Origin: Candidatus Eiseniibacteriota bacterium
GTDB taxonomy: Bacteria > Orphanbacterota > Orphanbacteria > Orphanbacterales > Orphanbacteraceae
NCBI GenBank assembly: GCA_024276995.1
Contig: JAJRWB010000023.1
Coordinates: 1-64,000, forward strand
Direction of reading: 5' to 3'
Length of the DNA stretch: 64,000 bases
Position 1 is the first letter of the stretch. The number at the start of each line of letters is the position of its first letter. A program made the position numbers and the translations under genes. The notes beneath the pieces were generated by a model. That model saw only the letters and a program-made list of their open reading frames with translations. It did not search any database and was not told the origin of the DNA. Positions 62,708 to 64,000 of the stretch are shown piece by piece.

Positions 62708-64000
62708 AAGGCCATCGTCTATTACCGCTCCTCCACCTCGCGGTGGCGCTCCTCTTCTTCCGGGGCGCGGCGTTCCATGATCGTTTCGAAATGCCGTGCA
62801 ATCCGAACCGATGGTCTCCTTGGAGCGCCCACGTCACGGCGGAGGAAGCGGCGCCGCCGGCGGTGAACACCGATTGCGCCCTCGCGTATTACCCGCGCCG
62901 CGTGTTCGCCACCGAGTCGATCCGCGGGGGGGACCTCCCTCTGTGGGATCCATACTCCTTCACGGGGCAACCGTTCCTCGCGAATTTCCAGTCGGCCCTT
63001 CTCTACCCGGTCAATTTGCCCTTGTATCTCCTCGATCCGAAAAGCGCCATGGGGTGGTTCCTGATTATCCACATCGCCCTGGCGGGATGGTTCGCATCCC
63101 TTCTCGCGAGGAAGCTCGGTCTTTCGCCCGGCGCGGCAACCGCCGCGGGGGTCGTGTTCCAGCTGAATTCCTTCTTCCTCAGTCGCGCCGGCCATCCCAC
63201 GTTCGTCGCCTCCGGTGTCTGGGCCCCGCTGGCGTTGTGCGCCGCGATCGACGTCGTGCGAAAGCCCTCGGGTCGTTCCGCGGCACATCTCGCAGTCGCC
63301 CTCGCCATGGCGGCGCTCGCCGGGTTTCCCCAGACGGCGATCCATATCTATTATATGGTCGCCTGGTTCTTCGCCGCCGCACTCCTGGCGCGCTACGGCC
63401 GTGCGCGAAGCGGCGCGTTCCTCCTCGCCGCCGCCGGTTCGATTCTGCTCTCGTTCGCCCTGGGCGCATTCCAGTTCCTTCCGACGGCGGAGTTTCTGAA
63501 GCTCTCGACGCGCGCGCCGATCGACTTTCCCACCTTCCTTTCGGGCACCCATCACCCCGCCATGCTGCTGCGAATGCTCGTGCCCGACTTCTTCGGCAAT
63601 CCCTTCCAGGGGAATCTCTGGTCGACCCTTCTTTCCACGGGAAACGGATATTTTCGCCAGAATTATGTTTCAACTATAAATTATATGGGCGTTCTCCCTC
63701 TCGTGATCGGCGTGTACGGCGTTTTCACGGGGAGGAAGAAACTCTTCTTCGCGGCATTGCTTCTCCTTCCGCTCCTGGTGATCTGGGGGACTCCGCCGGC
63801 GCAGGCGGCGTGGCATCTCCCCGGCTTCCGCTTTTCCCGCGTCGACCGGTTGATCGTCCTCCCCTTCCTTGCGCTTTCGATCGGTTTCGGGGCGGGGGTG
63901 GATCGAATCGTGCGCGCCGGCCGCGTCCCGCCGGGCGTGACCGCCGGTATCGCGGCGGCCCTCGCGGCGGCGGCGGCGATCGGCGTCTTCCGCGACGCGA
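62704..64000 (+). CDS. Second YfhO-like membrane protein (cut by window edge)
   Basis: 432 codons are visible. The same opening pattern as its neighbour is present (TDCALAYYPRRVFATESIRG, PLWDPYSFTGQPFLANFQSA, LYPVNLPLYLLDP), followed by MLLRMLVPDFFGNPFQGNLW, so it is a tandem paralogue. The ATG at 62704 overlaps the previous stop (ATGA). The C-terminal beta-rich domain, if present, lies outside. Two adjacent copies suggest two related transfer steps on one surface glycan. Confidence 0.87.
   Translation, partial: MKGHRLLPLLHLAVALLFFRGAAFHDRFEMPCNPNRWSPWSAHVTAEEAAPPAVNTDCALAYYPRRVFATESIRGGDLPLWDPYSFTGQPFLANFQSALLYPVNLPLYLLDPKSAMGWFLIIHIALAGWFASLLARKLGLSPGAATAAGVVFQLNSFFLSRAGHPTFVASGVWAPLALCAAIDVVRKPSGRSAAHLAVALAMAALAGFPQTAIHIYYMVAWFFAAALLARYGRARSGAFLLAAAGSILLSFALGAFQFLPTAEFLKLSTRAPIDFPTFLSGTHHPAMLLRMLVPDFFGNPFQGNLWSTLLSTGNGYFRQNYVSTINYMGVLPLVIGVYGVFTGRKKLFFAALLLLPLLVIWGTPPAQAAWHLPGFRFSRVDRLIVLPFLALSIGFGAGVDRIVRAGRVPPGVTAGIAAALAAAAAIGVFRDA

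Overview
The window is a high-GC (mid-60s %), densely packed bacterial chromosome segment with many 4-bp ATGA/GTGA/TTGA gene overlaps and frequent GTG and TTG starts. Two large exported proteins end in the FlgD-like C-terminal domain (N-x-P-N-P-F) that serves as a type IX secretion-type sorting tail. A PorV-like barrel protein, PorV being the outer-membrane shuttle of such tails, lies beside one of them. Together these suggest a Gram-negative member of the FCB lineage or a neighbouring uncultured phylum (Eisenbacteria, Krumholzibacteriota, Latescibacterota or Gemmatimonadota type). That assignment is inference; no rRNA or tRNA gene is visible.

Layout. 1-9 kb: the lysine-rich tail of a histone H1-like protein, a lipoprotein-like sulfatase-fold hydrolase, an NhaC-type antiporter with an extra periplasmic domain, a CcmH-like thiol protein, a PAS membrane sensor, a small barrel, a YbgC-type thioesterase translationally coupled to queC, and a five-heme cytochrome c. 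8.9-9.3 kb: a gene-free gap with a near-consensus leftward promoter and a strongly foldable transcript region, a candidate small RNA. 9.3-13.6 kb: etfBA, a membrane sulfatase-fold protein that has lost its metal ligands, and a bactofilin. 13.6-26.9 kb (minus strand): one apparent operon, read right to left, of a giant Ig-repeat surface protein with a sorting tail, a PorV-like barrel fused to TPRs, a SpoIIE-type PP2C phosphatase, an RsbW-like anti-sigma kinase, a STAS antagonist and a GAF histidine kinase. Both end genes carry one in-frame stop: TAA in the first, TAG in the last.

27-42.8 kb: a third sulfatase-fold protein, an aromatic amino acid decarboxylase, a VanZ-like protein, hisS-aspS, a second exported protein with a sorting tail, three glycosyltransferases, and a large membrane protein fused to a spermidine-synthase-like domain. 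42.9-44.4 kb: a foreign-looking patch with a 204-bp near-palindrome, a decayed C-terminal fragment of a BrxL-type Lon-like protease gene (BREX defence), and a lower-GC PIN-domain protein closed by a strong terminator.

44.4-64 kb: a TetR repressor gene and ric (di-iron Fe-S repair) behind a promoter whose spacer is filled by a perfect operator palindrome; then a long plus-strand housekeeping run: phoH, pgpH (7TM-HD), ybeY, a second spermidine-synthase-like membrane protein, a CorC-like CBS protein, DUF502, mgtE, recO, glyQ, glyS. It ends in a polyprenol-phosphate-type glycosyltransferase and two tandem YfhO-like membrane proteins, the last cut by the window edge.

The strongest candidates for something new are the surface-protein/partner-switching operon with its two interrupted end genes, the structured RNA candidate near 9.1 kb, and the palindrome with BREX debris at 43 kb.
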